Positions 31,520 through 44,689 of a stretch of DNA of 64,000 bases are shown one piece after another. Within the stretch, counting starts at the first letter, position 1; each line of letters starts with the position of its first letter. The stretch is from the NCBI GenBank assembly GCA_025677825.1, contig JAIXMO010000013.1:186001-250000 (forward strand), read 5' to 3'. Under the pieces are notes generated by a model. It did no database searches. It was given only the letters and a program-made list of their open reading frames with translations, and was not told the DNA's origin. The position numbers were made by a program, and so were the translations under genes. Origin of the DNA: Helicostylum pulchrum (Eukaryota; Mucoromycota; Mucoromycetes; Mucorales; Mucoraceae).

Positions 31520-33204
31520 AGCGAATTCACGAGAAATAGATATATTTAAGTGTAAATAATTGAAGAAGAAAAAGAAGGAGAAAAAAGAAGGAGAAAAAAA
31601 ATCGTGTTTATAAAGAGATAATGATTTATTGAAAAGTCACAAGTAATATCCAGATTTGCTTGAAGGGAGAAATACGTAATCCTAAATACACTTTTTAGCT
31701 TTCCAGGAAAGCTCAATGGGAACTGACTAGTAAACATATACAATTGGCATAAAGCTATTGTTAGACCTTTTTACAAAATATTTTTAGAAATTGGTCTTGT
31801 AACAAAGGCTTAAATTAGATGCTCATAAAAATTATTTTTGTAAGATTACTTCGTAAATCAGGGTGTTATAGGTCTCTAAAATCCGAAAAGACCTCTGATG
31901 GTTATTCCTTTTTCTCGAAAAAGGTTACCTGCGTATAATTCACTTTACCTTTACTCCTAAGATTTTCGAAAACCATACTGATTTTAACTTGTAGTTCGTG
32001 TCAGCTAATTTTTAGTGCTGATACACTTGCGCAACTCTAACTTTGTATTGCGTTGTAATCATCTTGAATTGATTGTAGCGTGTGTATATTTTTTTCTTAC
32101 TTTTTTTATGTTAATTTAGCCGCTCTTTACAATCCAAGTAATAATTACCAGTAACTTACATTGCTTTGTATTAGTTTATTCGGTCTTTATATTGATAAAT
32201 CTGCAGCAGCAGCACACCGAGGTTTTTTTTTTCTATACTAAAACAATCAATATTTGTACACGAATACAAATGCTCGCGGATCCGTTTCCTCGGCATATTG
32301 CAGAATTGTATTTCCACACCTTCAAAGATGTTTTCTTTCAAGGTAGAATAAAAATTGCAAATACTTTTGAAATATGGCACCTTTTTCTTGAACTTTTTTT
32401 CTAAGCTTGGAAGGTGCAGTAACACAAATTGTGCCATTCTCAAAGTCCGTGACACACATCAGCTAGAGCTCGTATACAGTCTTTTAAACAGACTGAAGCC
32501 AAATCGAGTAAACTCTTCAATGAAAATAAGCTGTTAATAATTTCTTCAAGGCCATAAGAACGCTTATCTATTGCACCTTAAAAGATAGTATACATTAAGA
32601 AAAATCGTATATAAGCGTGGTACACAGTAACCGACTCATGCATAGCAAGAGATAAGAGATTTTTTTTGTTCATATTGCCGTGTGTAAAAAACAATTTAGT
32701 AAAAACATGATGAATGATGCCATATTGCATATTTTTATGAATTTAGTTGAAAATGATGTTTCGTATCTCGATCTTTTTTTTTTTTCTAGTGTGCAATATC
32801 GGCTTTATTTTTGTCTAAACAAGATCACTTCTCTAGTTATATTGGTAACATTATAAAGTTTACACAGTAAAATACAATTGTTAGTTACGACAATAGCAGA
32901 CATGAAGAAAAATAATCTGGTTTCGCTAAAGCGCTGGTAAATATACTCCGCTTTGATTCGTACAAGAATTTGTTGACAATTGGGGATTTTTTTTGTATTA
33001 TCAATCTCCCGGGTTTTGGGAAACACACAACACATAGGCATCGATTGCGAATACGTATTGCACAATAATTTCGTATAATGATGATACCTTTTTTTTTCTC
33101 TCCCTTGCAAAGAAAATAATTATATAAATATCAAGCAATTTTTTTTCTGTAAAATATTTATTCTTTACTGCCACTAATAACTAATTCATTTTCCCTTTAA
33201 AAAT
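31520..33204. other. intergenic, no gene recognised
   Basis: AT-rich. Contains short hairpins, e.g. CCTTTTTCTCGAAAAAGG near 31907 and GGTCT...AGACC at 31871-31893. The right end is the promoter of the MFS gene. Confidence 0.4.
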
Positions 33205-35141
33205 ATGGGATATCAAGAAGAAAATAAAACACCAGAAGGTGTAGTCAATGAAAAAGTTCAAGTTATTGAAATTCTGGACGAAAAAAGTCAAAAAGGTGAT
33301 ATTAAATTAGATGGATCTGATTCATCTTTCACCAGCTCGTCAAACACATATGATATCGACGGCTACGTCCCCGAGCTTCAGTGGACCGAGGAAGAAGAGA
33401 AAAAAGTGTTATATATCATAGATACTAAATTGATGCCTTTCGTTTTACTCATGACATTCGTATTAAATATGGACAGAACTAATATATGTAAGTTTTTTTT
33501 TAAAAAAATATATATATATTTATACAAAAGAGCATTGTGTTAATTTTTTTATTATTATAGCCAATGCCATTTCCGATAATTTACCAGCAGATTTAGGGTT
33601 CGATATCACTGGAGTGAATACAGCTACACTCATGTACTCTATAGTATTTACACTTGTAACACTTGTTACAAATCCTATTGTAAAGCGTGTGGGTCCGCAC
33701 GTTTGGATCCCTATTCTTATGTTCTCATGGGCTATTGTTACTTGGGCTCATGCTCTTCTTCACGTAAGAAATACAATTTAACATCTTCATCATTTTTCAA
33801 ATTTACTTATTTTTCTTTTTCTTTAAAAAAATAGAATTATAAAGGATTTCTCGCTATTCGTTTTTTCATTGCTTTAACTGAAGCAGGATTTATTCCCGCA
33901 TCTTTGATTTATCTCAACACATGGTACAAGAATACCGAACTTGCTACTCGTCTTGCGTGGTTCTGGGGCATTCAAGCATTCGCTTCTGCTTTCTCTGGTT
34001 TAATTTCATTTGCTATCTTCAGATTATCTGGCGTTGCTGGACTTTATGGTTGGCAATGGCTTTTTGTTATTGACGGTATCTTTACGCATGTTATTGGTTT
34101 TATTGCTATGTAAGTGTTATAAGAATTTGTTTTATGACATTCTTTTTTTTTTTTTTACTAACAAAAAATTTCAGTTTATATATTCCTGCTGGACCTTTTA
34201 GAACTAGTGGCATACTTCGTGGTAAAGATGGTTGGTTTACTGCTCGTCAAGCCAATATTGCTGTAACCCGAATCATGCGTGACGATATCTCCAAGACAGG
34301 CCAAAAGAATGCAATCACTTGGAATGACGCTAAAATTGCAGTTCTTGACACTAAATTATGGACTCATTTAGTTATTACTTTTACGAGGTAAATTCAAAGA
34401 TAATAATGGGTTTAGGCTTAATATTCTGACTTTTTCTTTATAGTATGATGCCTCACACACCAGTCGGAGTGTATCTTCCTACAATGATTAGAAATTTCGG
34501 ATTTCCCGTAACCACCAGTAATTTATTGACTGTTCCTTCTTACATCATCAGTCTGGTTGTTTCAATCTTTGTCGCTCGTAGCGCGGATAAAAGAGGTAAT
34601 TATGCATATCACGCTTTATTTGGAGTCATTTGGTCTATGGTTGGTTTTCTTGCTCTTGAATTTATGAAGGACGGTGCAGGCCGTTGGAACTTTTACGCTG
34701 CAGCTTTATTTATTTCCTCATCTCCTACATGGCACGGTATGCACATTGCATGGATGTCTAGTAACTTGGCACCGCTTGGAAAACGTACACTTGCATTAGG
34801 TGCTGTTATTGGTGCAGCGAATATCTGTGGTGTTCCCGGCTCTCAAATATATCGTAAGTGTCCTAAAAATTCAACTGTGTATAAAATAAAATTTTCATGC
34901 CCTCTCTCATACAATTTTAGAACAAGATGATGCCCCAAGATTCTATAACGGTAACTGGATTAACTTTGCTGTCACTGCTTTCTCTGGTATTCTATTAATT
35001 TTCCAACATACAAGATATGTACTTACAAACAAGCGTCGCATACAAAAGTGGAATACGTTGTCCGATACTGAAAAGAAACATTATATTCAAAATACAAAAG
35101 ATGAAGGTTCGAATCGATTAGACTACAAGTTTAGAGTTTAA
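33205..35141 (+). CDS. MFS permease of the anion:cation symporter (Dal5/Tna1-like) family
   Basis: Plasma-membrane transporter for small organic anions such as allantoate, nicotinate, pantothenate or dipeptides; substrate unknown. Six exons, about 520 residues. A charged N-terminal tail leads to DTKLMPFVLLMTFVLNMDRT (helix 1 with the family DR), NAISDNLPADLGFD, ALTEAGFIPASLIYLNTWYK (helix 4-5 signature), a first-half end at GLYGWQWLFVIDGIF, and IYIPAGP. The central loop has GWFTARQANIAVTRIMRDD, a strong mark of this family. The second half includes MMPHTPVGVYLPTMIRNFGF and GRWNFYAAALFISSSPTWHG. The last exon (DAPRFYNGNWINFAVTAFSG) ends in a cytosolic tail closing LDYKFRV. The next feature is the R1 repeat and F-box pseudogene. 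Confidence 0.88.
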
Positions 35142-35610
35142 AAAAAATCATATAAAAAAAAAAAATTATAAGTATTAATTCATCCTCCCCTCCCATCCTA
35201 TAAACTTATCATACCCCCACACTATTATTTTCTAAAAAATAAATTATTATACATAAGGTAAAGGGCAACGCCAAAAGGCAGGGTTTAAAATTCTGAATTG
35301 GTAAACAGTTTTGAAAAATATTTGTGTCATTCATCAGCTACTACGATCCTTTGTAGTTACAATTCTCACTTAGGTGGTCGCTAAGTGATGAAAGATTAAA
35401 AAGGGAAGCAGTTAAAGATTACTTTTAGTCCTTTACATCATAATAGTCCATTATTATCTGTCCTTTACTTTCTTTAAAACGCGTGTTTTTAAGTGAAAGT
35501 TTAGAAGGATTGTACAGTTAGGTTTCAAATATCCCTTTGTCAAACACTAATTAAATTTAGGAAGCCTACCTGACAGTTTTATTTTTGTAAACAAAAAAAA
35601 ATCTTTCAAA
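35142..35610. other. intergenic with R1 copy C
   Basis: 3' flank of the MFS gene followed by R1 (about 35366-35570) directly before the F-box pseudogene. No gene seen. Confidence 0.5.
35366..35570 (+). repeat. dispersed repeat R1, copy C
   Basis: Partial module 1 (GTGATGAAAGATTAAAAAGG) plus complete module 3 with the core TTTAAAACGCGTGTTTTTAA at 35473-35492 and the block CAAACACTAATTAAATTTAG, also found before copy 1 at 7188-7207. It lies immediately upstream of F-box copy 3. Confidence 0.75.
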
Positions 35611-37267
35611 ATGTCATCATTACCATCCGAAATCTTGACACTTATATTTAATCGTTTACATAAAACCGATCTATTGCAATGCCAACACATCAGCAAACAT
35701 TGGCATAGAAATTCATTAGACCGTGTATACTCCGATGTAGTTCTACATTCAGAGGAGGCAGGAAGACTCTTTATTCGAACCATATCAAATTCGCCACAAT
35801 TAGGTAAATACCTCAATATTTTTGTACTCGACAAAACCTTTTTTTTGGCAGATTTCGTATATTGGAGGCAATTATACAACACTGTCCTAATATCACCGAA
35901 ATAAAGTTTGACGAAAAAGATGAATCAATATGGATTTGACTCATGCACGCGGGAATACAAGGTCAGTTACCCCATTTAAAGGTCTTACCACCTCCTGGTC
36001 CATACAATGAGGAACCTTATGTTGATACTGTGTTATCATTTAAAAACTCTTTAACTAGTTTACGTATATCTGGCGATGATAGTTTAGCCGTATACCGAAC
36101 ATTATGTGATCAACTTGACCAATTTAAAAGCTTACAACGTCTCACTTTTGTAATTCGGTCCTATACGGGCCTGACTCATTTCGAGGATTTGGTTGACAAG
36201 TGTCCCCACCTAAAGGAACTTAATTTTAAAGTATACATCAACGCGATACAACGAACAAACGAACCCGAACCTGAACCAATGATACTTCCACGCCCGGACA
36301 TACATAAACTTGAATGTGATTGGAAACTAATCTGTACCGAAAGTCAGTTAGAATATGTAATGCATAAATTTACCAACATCCAAAGGTTGAGTGTTTATGC
36401 TAATGGTCCTGAAGAACCCGAGGTTTCCGGTCCTACTTTAATAAAATTCATACAGTATGTTATATCTACACCAGTTTTCACATTAGAAATATTCGTTAGA
36501 AATGAAGACCTATTGGATATTTTTATCGAGTTTATGAAGACAAAAAATGGTTGTAAAAACGTAAACATAGGTTATGCTATGTACTGCCCTCCTTCATTTG
36601 TTTTATGCGGTTTATACCTGTCCGCTAAAACTGGGGCGAGCCTGAGCTTCGTACCAGATACAGGTGACAACCAAGTAGCATATTCAATTTTTATCTGAGG
36701 CAGGCGGATTGCTTCGATCACTTAAAGTAGTGCGATTCCGGATACAGAAGGTAAAGCTAGCAGAAGTATAGATCGGCTATATGATATTCTTCAGTTATGT
36801 CCTTTATTGGAGGAATTCAAATTTCCTTCGCATCATCTATATTAACAAATCATCGCGAATCGAAACACCCATCTCTTAAGAAATTGTCTATTCTTGGGGT
36901 CGAACCTTCTAAATCACTCAGATTTCTCAATTCTTTATCTTTAAACCTTCCCAATCTCCGTGAATTTTCTTTGGGGTTCAGTTATTATGATAGTAATACG
37001 GGTCCTATAGTTATCAATATGCCTCATTCATCGCTTGATTCGTTAACATGGCACGTTGTCGCTAGTGATGTAGAAGTTTACATCAAGTTGAAAACAGAGA
37101 GTGGGTTAAGATATTATTATTGGAATAGACTCGTGGTGCTTTCAGTCGATGAAAGTTGTTACCTCTTTGTAACACAAAATGTTCGATTTGATATAAATTG
37201 TAAATATCTCAAAGAACTTGGAATTGTAGTAAACTATAACGGCGATCATTATTGCTGTATTTTTTAA
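35611..37267 (+). pseudogene. F-box/LRR protein pseudogene, copy 3
   Basis: Keeps the start and F-box (SSLPSEILTLIFNRLHKTDL, LQCQHISKHWHRNSL), very like the intact copy. Breaks: a frameshift near the T run at 35838-35846; TGA at 35937-35939, where the intact gene has CGA in the aligned WVRIRYAATQG stretch; a two-base loss near 36681; and an 11-base loss near 36729 relative to copy 1. The 35943-36698 and 36797-37267 segments remain open and end HYCCIF. Copies 1 and 3 are much closer to each other at the base level than either is to copy 2, so they share a recent duplication that included the upstream R1 block. A new function for the surviving pieces is possible but unsupported. Confidence 0.85.
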
Positions 37268-37922
37268 TCATTTAACATACTGTCAAATTATAAATTTTAA
37301 AAGCGAAAACAATAAACAATTAGCAGCACATGATGATTAAAATTCGCGAACTTTAACGAAGTCTTTTTCTTTTTTAAAAAAACAAAAATATTACTTACCA
37401 TTTTAATAAAATTTAAAATGATTGGAATGTTTGAGTTCTTGCGAAACTTTGTACCACTCAAGTTTTTTTGGTACCATCCCCATGAGTAAAGATAATTCTG
37501 GGCTAGTACTATCCCGATTAAACTTTAAATAGCCTTACAACATTAATATCCACATTATTGTCGTACTATCCATTGTTCTACAGCGTTTCACAGTATAGAA
37601 ACTATTCAAAACATGTTTTACAAATATAACCTTTTTTTTTGTGTGTCAACTGATTATATCTTTCGATAAGAAAACCTTTTGTAAAACTATTACGGTTTTC
37701 TAAAATCACAAAAAAGATAATTTTTACAAATATATTTATTATTTTTGTTTGAGAGGGGGTATTATTTGTCAGTGGAGGAAGGGGTGTGTGTGTTTTGATA
37801 CTATAGAGATGAGGCATATATAGTCATAGATAGTGAACTCTTTTTTTTTCAAAAAGGGGAATGGTTTTTTTTTTGTGTTTTTTTTTGGTTATAGTCATAT
37901 CATAATCGCAAAAAAAAAAAAT
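37268..37922. other. intergenic between pseudogene and ACS gene
   Basis: Contains a truncated R1 module 2 at about 37395-37450 (AATGTTTGAGTTCTTGCGAA), then AT-rich DNA. Nothing else seen. Confidence 0.5.
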
Positions 37923-40361
37923 TTACTTCTTTCCATGAACAGCTTCAATTAAATGAGCAACAATGGAAGGATCGGCCAAGGTAGAGATATCACCTAAAGA
38001 ATCCTGTTCTCCGTTGACGATCTTACGAAGGATACGACGCATAATTTTACCGGAACGAGTCTTGGGAAGATCGTTTACGACGTAGATACGCTTGGGAGTA
38101 GCGAAAGGACCGATGACCTTACGTACTTGCAAAGATAATTCCTTGTCAAGCCCATCAGAGTCTTCGATATTAGGCTTTAAACAAGCAAAGGCGTGAATAC
38201 ATTGACCTGTCAAATCATCTTGACCACCAACAACAGCTGCTTCAGCAACAGAGTGATGAAGAATCAAAGCAGATTCAATTTCGGCGGTAGAGAGACGATG
38301 ACCAGAAACGTTAATAACATCTATACAAAGGGGAATTTGATTAGATCACTGGTTTAATTTTGATTGGGAGATAAAAAGGTTTCTTACCATCAACTCTTCC
38401 ACGAATGAAAATATAACCATCCTTATCTCTGGTAGCACCATCACCTAATAGGATTACATAAAATGTTAGCATTTAAATTTTTTTCATAGGTCATGTGTTG
38501 TTTCGCGTTACCAGTGAAATAAGTTCCCTTGTAAGGGTGCAAGTAAGTGTCAAGATAACGGTGATGGTTGTTATAAACAGTACGAGCCATAGAAGGCCAT
38601 GCTTGACTAATGGCCAAAACACCAGTAACATCGTTACCTAATAATTCAACACCACTAATATATATAAAAAATAATTAATAAAGTGTTCGAAAAAAAGTTT
38701 AGCGTAATACAAAAAAAAACTTACGTAGTGGGGTCAAGAATGATAGGCTTGATACCAAAGAAGGGGAAGGTAGCAGATCCAGGCTTAGTGGCCATGGCAC
38801 CAGGCAAAGGAGTAACAATGATGGAACCAGTCTCGGTTTGCCAGTAGGTATCGACAACAGCACATTGGCCCTTACCGACCTTTTCGTTATACCATTCCCA
38901 GGCTTCGGGATTGATAGGCTCACCAACAGAACCAATAACACGAAGACTAGACAAATCACACTTATCGACCCACTTGTCGCCAAGACGACGAAGGGCACGA
39001 ATAGCAGTAGGAGCAGTATAGAATTGAGTGACCTTGTGTTTAGCAACCAAGTCCCAGAAACGGCTAGGATCAGGGTATGTAGGAGTAGACTCGAATAAAA
39101 CGGTGGTAGCGCCAAGAGCAAGAGGGCCATAAACAATGTAGGTGTGACCGGTAATCCTATTCGTAAAAAAAACTAATTTTAGAAAACCTAGAAGTAAAAA
39201 ATCAGGTATACATATTGTTTTTTTTTTTACCATCCAACATCGGCCATACAAGCATGAATATCACCTGGGTGATAATCAAAGATATATTTAACAGAAGCGG
39301 CAGCACCTAAAAGGTAACCACCGGTAGTATGTAAGACACCCTTGGGGGTACCTGTGGAACCAGAGGTGTAAAGCAAGAAGAGAGGATCTTCAGAGTTTAC
39401 GTTAGTAGGGGCACAATAAGGACGAGCCTTGGCCATTTCTTCGTGCCACCAGAGATCGCGACCAGCGGTGAAAGGAACGTCGGAACCAGTACGACGTAAC
39501 ATCAAGACGTGTTCAACAGTAGGAGTGTCCTTTAAGGCTTCATCGACAATACGTTTGGTAGCAATGTTCTTACCACCACGTCTACCTTCATCAGCAGTCA
39601 AGACAACACGAGCGCCAGCATCGTTGATACGGTCACGAAGAGAGTCAGATGAGAAACCTGCAAAGACGACAGAGTGAACGGCACCAAGACGGGCACAGGC
39701 CAACATGGCATATACAGCTTCAGGAACCATAGGCATGTAGATGGCAACATTGTCTCCCTTACGAACATCCAAAGACTTTAAGACGTTGGAAAGACGAGAT
39801 ACTTCTTGTAATAATTCACGGTATGTAATGTTACGAACATTCTCTGGCTCATCACCTTCGTGAATAATAGCAATCTTTTGTTTATCAAATAAAAGGTTAA
39901 TTTTTATGCAATTCAGCCTTTGTTTTTATTCCCTCCTTAAAATTATGTCGCCCTATTCTCCTTAACGTATTTCCTCTATTTTTTAAATTACCTTGTCTGG
40001 AGTAGCAATTGCGTGACGATCAATACAGTTGACGGAAACATTGAGCTCACCTTCCAAAAACCAAGCAACATCACCTTCAGTCAAGCTACCACTTTGAACA
40101 GTTTCAAAAGGCTTTGACCAAGTCAATAATTCACGAGCAAGCTAAATAAACAAATAGTTTTAGATTCATGCAATAATAAAAAAAATAAAAAAAGAAGGAC
40201 CATACGTTTCCAAAAAACTTGTCGGGTTGGTTTACACTCTCTTCCCACATTTCCTTGTATTGTTCAAAGCTGGAAACATGAGGTTTGGGAAGACCTTTAC
40301 CGTTCAACAATCTGGGAGGAACTTGATAAAGTTTTTCAGTAGGAGCAACTACAACAGTCAT
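37923..40361 (-). CDS. ACS1: acetyl-CoA synthetase (AMP-forming)
   Basis: Makes acetyl-CoA from acetate, ATP and CoA; in fungi cytosolic and needed for growth on acetate or ethanol. About 660 residues in seven or eight exons. N-terminal ACS domain ([20 protein letters not shown]). Adenylate-forming core: [20 protein letters not shown] (P-loop-like A3), then [53 protein letters not shown] (A5, TxWQTET) and [20 protein letters not shown] (A7/A8 hinge). The catalytic lysine motif near the C-terminus, [13 protein letters not shown] (A10), is intact, so the enzyme should be active. The tail EAVHGKK is not a peroxisome signal. The usual fungal name is facA/ACS1/ACS2; which paralogue it is cannot be told. 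The promoter lies in the long gap shared with TUP1. Confidence 0.93.
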
Positions 40362-41188
40362 AATGTGTATAAGGTTATTTTTTAATAAAGTAAAGTGTAA
40401 GGAAAAAAAAAAAAAAAAAGAGTAAAAAATACAAAAAGAAAATTAGATATTTATACTTTTTTTTTTTTGTTTGTTTGGGGAACATGAAAAAAAAGACAGA
40501 TCTCATTCATGTGACGCGAGAGTTATTTTGCCCTAGAAAAGATGACATAAGCTAAAGTTTTAGCTGTACTTAGGTAATAATTATAGTATTCACACACACA
40601 TATACTAAAATAAACAAAAAAAAACTTGTTATGTATCACTCGAATCCCGGATAGTTTTTTCCCCAGATTTTTTTTTTTAATTAGCAGAGAACAGTTGGAA
40701 GTTTCTTTATTTTTTCACATCACTTGAGTGAAAAAGCGAATGCCTGAAAATGCCTATATTAAGGTGTTAAACTTTTAACTCGTGTAATGGCAATTTAGAA
40801 AATGTAAGAGGTCGGGTAACACTACCTTTTTTTGTAAAGTCTAGTCATCATATGACCGATATATGCGGATGGATATATATATATGTATATCGAAGCGAAA
40901 TTAATCGTAGATGAATTATGTGTACCGATATATACATATTTAACATGAATATATACTTTTTTTAAACTTCCAGAATATTTCTATTTTTTTCATGCAGCAG
41001 ATTTTCTTTTTTTGTTATGTGGAAATATTCGTTATTTCTTATCATTACCAAAATCGGGAAATATTCACACGACGAGCGTAAAAAGTTCGGGAACCCCATA
41101 TTCATTTGATTTTCCAAAAGTAAAAAAAAAAATAACTTCAATATAAAAAAAACCCTTATAAAAAAAATTTAACCATTTGTCCCATTTT

Positions 41189-41214
41189 CCCCACACAATT
41201 CCACGAGCGTGGGG
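41189..41214. promoter_or_regulatory. possible paired CreA/Mig1-type sites
   Basis: CCCCAC and GTGGGG face each other 14 bases apart. GTGGGG fits the Aspergillus CreA consensus SYGGRG, and acetate-use genes are classic carbon-repressed genes. It lies about 830 bases upstream of the ACS start. A six-base motif can occur by chance. Confidence 0.25.
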
Positions 41215-41599
41215 AACAAAACTTTAAATGTTACACAATTCATTATAGTGAGAGCGGTAAATTTTGTCACTTTGAAGAAATAGAAAGGTCACAATGAGCC
41301 AATTAGTTACATTCGCTTCAATTTATTAGCTTGTATGATTTAACTGAAATATATAAACATAAATCCTAAATTAAGAGTTTCAATTCTTGTATCTCTTTAT
41401 AAATCACAAAATAATAATTATAATAACGCGACAAGACCTCTAAAACAAATTACCAGGCATAACTTTTGTTTTTGACCAATCATATCAATAATAAAGGTTC
41501 ATAATTTCTCTTGGGATATGGATGGCTGACTCGACTCTTGATCTGACAGTGTCTAAATTGTCAAACGTTGTAATTTCAGCTACGAAGCAATAGTTGAAA

Positions 41600-41775
41600 C
41601 CGACCGGCACATGGTATAAGTCGACAGATGGTTGAATTTGCTTCTCATCTGTCTAAGCAAGTACAAAGAAGGAATTGGACTTGACAGTTTAGATTTACAA
41701 GCATTTATGGAGCTAACATCGAGAAATAGCTTGGTGTTTTGTGATGGCGTAAAGGGCCCCTCATTCCGTATCTAC
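41600..41775 (+). pseudogene. decayed coding fragment, unknown family
   Basis: A frame after a TAA reads VDRWLNLLLICLSKYKEGIG and LDSLDLQAFMELTSRNSLVF, then CDGVKGPSFRIYSLVS-stop. The amino-acid composition is clearly coding-like, but there is no ATG, the stretch before it shifts frames, and it ends abruptly. Likely the relic of a mobile-element or lineage-specific gene. Confidence 0.35.
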
Positions 41776-41899
41776 AGTTTGGTTTCTTGATTTAGAAAGA
41801 AATACGTGGATTAGAATGAGATAAAAAGCAAATATGTGACATTTATTGGGGAGTATACGTACCTTTATTATAGTCATTTTTGTTTTCTTTATTTTTCGT

Positions 41900-42195
41900 T
41901 TAAAAAGACGCGGTTCTTCTTAAAGCAACCTCCGTGTATAAGCTAACTCTAAAAAAAAAAAAAAAAAAGGCAGCATAATGAATATACGATATAAACTCTA
42001 TTAAAAAGTACACATATGAAAAAAAAAAAATTCTTACTGATGGTGGTATGCATTGTAATAAAGATAAAGAGGAAGAAAAAGTGATTTATCCAACTATTCT
42101 AAGAAAAACAAATAAATACGCCTTGCGCTAATAAAATGGATGGCCACTTCCTCGTGTGATCTATTTCATCATTTTTACGTACACTTGCTTCATGT
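41900..42195 (+). repeat. dispersed repeat R2, copy 2
   Basis: Collinear with 14640-14935, including CTTAAAGCAACC, TATAAACTCTATTAAAAAGT, ACACATATGAAAAA, GGTATGCATTGTAATAAAG and TGGATGGCCACTTCC. No ORF. Unlike copy 1 it is not followed by R1. Confidence 0.65.
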
Positions 42196-44689
42196 AAAAA
42201 AAAAATAGAGCATGTAAAATTGGCATCAGTAGATGTTTTCACCTTATAGCACATCTAATGTGTAAAATAACTCTCGGTTCCTCGATGCCTGTCGTTTATT
42301 GGCTAAATTACCTTTTCAAGCTTTGTGATAGGCTAAATTGCTTTTTTCCAACCGTAGGGTACTGTATTTCCAGTTCAAGTTTGGAGAAAAATTTCGCATT
42401 TCGCCTGTGACGTGAAATCACTGAAAAGTGAAAAAGAAGTTGCTTCAAAAAAATAAAAAATAAGAGCCATTATTTAAGTCAATTTGATTTAGCTTATTGC
42501 GATCTTTCTATTTCTTCGAAAGGACAAAATCTCTAGACAATAATTTTTGGTAAAGTGACATTTTTTCAATGTGACAAAATTACCGCCCTCACTGTATAAG
42601 AAAGTACCACAAACCAAGCTGATTGATAGTGATTGTAAATAAGAAAAAAAAATCATCCTACTTTTATTTAATATCATTGGGGAACGAATAGTCAGTAGGT
42701 GAACACTTGTTTTCATATATTACTCAAATCCATACATTCTAAAGCAAAAAAAAAAAAGAAAAACTATATAATTCGTATGACTGAATTTTTTTTTTTTCTC
42801 ATTCACAACTTAACTGCAACTTGATAGGTTAAATACCCAATGACTTTTTTTAAACGTGGTATAAAAACTTTTCTGTCTTCTCACATGATAAATGCGGGGA
42901 AAAAAGGCATTACCTATCAAAAAGGCAGGTATTGAAGCCCCTCCCCCCAGCGAGTATTTTAATTAATAGTACCCAATCACTGTTTTATTATTATTATTTG
43001 AAAACCTTATTAATCATATATACGAGCATTAAATAGCACTATAGTACTGAATGATCAACCACTCGATACATACGGAGAGCATCTAGCGGCGTAAATCGGT
43101 AATCAATCTTGTTCTGTAAATTCTGCAAGGATTGTATCATCATAATTATTCTTTTTGGCAATCAGTGATAAGAGCAATGTCCTCCTTATTTTAATAAGTA
43201 GACAAAACGAAAAGACGTCGGTTGTTCTCGTGATAACGATGCGTTTTTACTTTACCAAGCAATTGCATTTGTTTATTGCCACTTATAGAATACCCTCTAG
43301 CCAAAAAACAACAGCCTTGTGTCCTGCACTAAAACACAAACTGCGTTTGCAGCTTTGAAAAACATAAGCAGAAATGTATAGTAATGTTTTGAAAGACGTG
43401 CACTGTAGTTCCGGACATCTGTACTTGTATAGAACCCTCCCACTGACCGAAACAAAACTGCATAATGATTAGTTTTTATCAAATGTATTTCATAATTGAT
43501 TTTCACTAACGACCCAACTAACAATTATGATAAATAAGCTTTGTTGGCCTTTTGCGTTTTAAATTCATATGCAAGGAGTGCATTTTAACTTTATCAGCTA
43601 TGCATATTTGTTTTGTTTTTTTTTAGTAAATTTTAATTTCTCTCGAAACTTCTCTTAAAAATAGGCAAGTCTCTTTCTTTAAGTGCTGGCGCTTTATTTA
43701 AAATACAATACATTGTAAACTAACGATGAATACAAGTTTCTTTCTTCTACATGAAAAACTACGGGCATATATTATCTCTCTTTTTTTTTTTTTACCCTGC
43801 AACGCGACACTCGGTAAAAGACGAGAAGAGTATTAGTAGTGTACTCACTTTTTGGATCCCGTTTCCTTCCAGGTCTACTTACGAAAAAGCTCACACGACA
43901 CTTTTCCTATCCTTCGGATACTAAGCTTTTTTTTTTTTTCGTCCCCATAAAAAACTATGGGGAAAGTAAATCATGTTACACTATTTATTGTAAACGCAAA
44001 GTGTCACAAAGCGTAGTAATTTATATTTTATCATGCTATAGTGCCCATCATGGTACCAATGCTTGGGTTTATGAACGCCAGTTTAAAGGTTTGACGTTGG
44101 CATCACTTTGGGGTAGTGGGTATTTTTCACGCTAATGATTTATCCGAAAAAATAAGTAACTAGATTACAAAGGTACTTAAAATTTACATGAAAGCATGTT
44201 TACTACTTGGAAAAGTAAAACACTGTGAACATTTTCATAACAGTCATATACCGTAGCAGATAGTCTCCAAGTCTTGTTTTTTGTCAAGAACATCAATGAT
44301 TGACCAGTGAAACAAACCGTAGTATAAATACATCATTATTGGTTCCCCTTGATATCATGATTAATTTAACATATATTTTTTTAGCAAGCCATTTATCTTT
44401 TTCTTTCCCTTTTCGTTTATTCATTTTTTTTTTTTTTTTGTGTGCTTTTTTTTTTTCATGTTTATACAAACCAATATGGTTTTCTTAAAAAAAACTGTCG
44501 TTCGTTACTATTTCACAATAGTTAAGAACGCCATATCTGCCTGTCTCAAAGGTCTACAAAACCGGTGCCTTGATCAACGGAACGGAACCGCGATAACTCT
44601 GATCCATTAGGAGAGTTTAGCTACCGGCGAGTAGAGTTTTGTATTGATTTATGTTTTTAAATACTCGCAACTGAAAGTGAAAGGAGGCG

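Larger units (their letters stand above)
40362..44680. other. long gene-poor region between ACS and TUP1
   Basis: Contains the ACS promoter side, a possible pair of CreA/Mig1-type sites (41189-41214), a coding relic at about 41600-41775, repeat R2 copy 2, and a hairpin CCCCATA...TATGGGG near 43954-43973. A 98-codon plus-strand ORF at 43839-44135 ends with coding-like sequence (ERQFKGLTLASLWGSGYFSR), but I cannot tie it to a gene. Confidence 0.45.

Noticed and set aside
35090..35120. GGTTCGAATC resembling a tRNA T-loop
   Set aside because: It lies in the last exon of the MFS permease and encodes EGSNRL.
7255..37267. Claim that repeat-induced point mutation acted on the F-box copies
   Set aside because: Only three C-to-T nonsense changes could be read by eye; indels are as common, and this process is not established in this group. 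Kept only as a testable idea.
40625..40650. CGAATCCC resembling a tRNA T-loop
   Set aside because: No acceptor stem, D-arm or anticodon arm can be drawn around it.
43839..44135. 98-codon plus-strand ORF
   Set aside because: Only the last 30 codons look coding; the rest is T-run translation. Noted under the intergenic entry.
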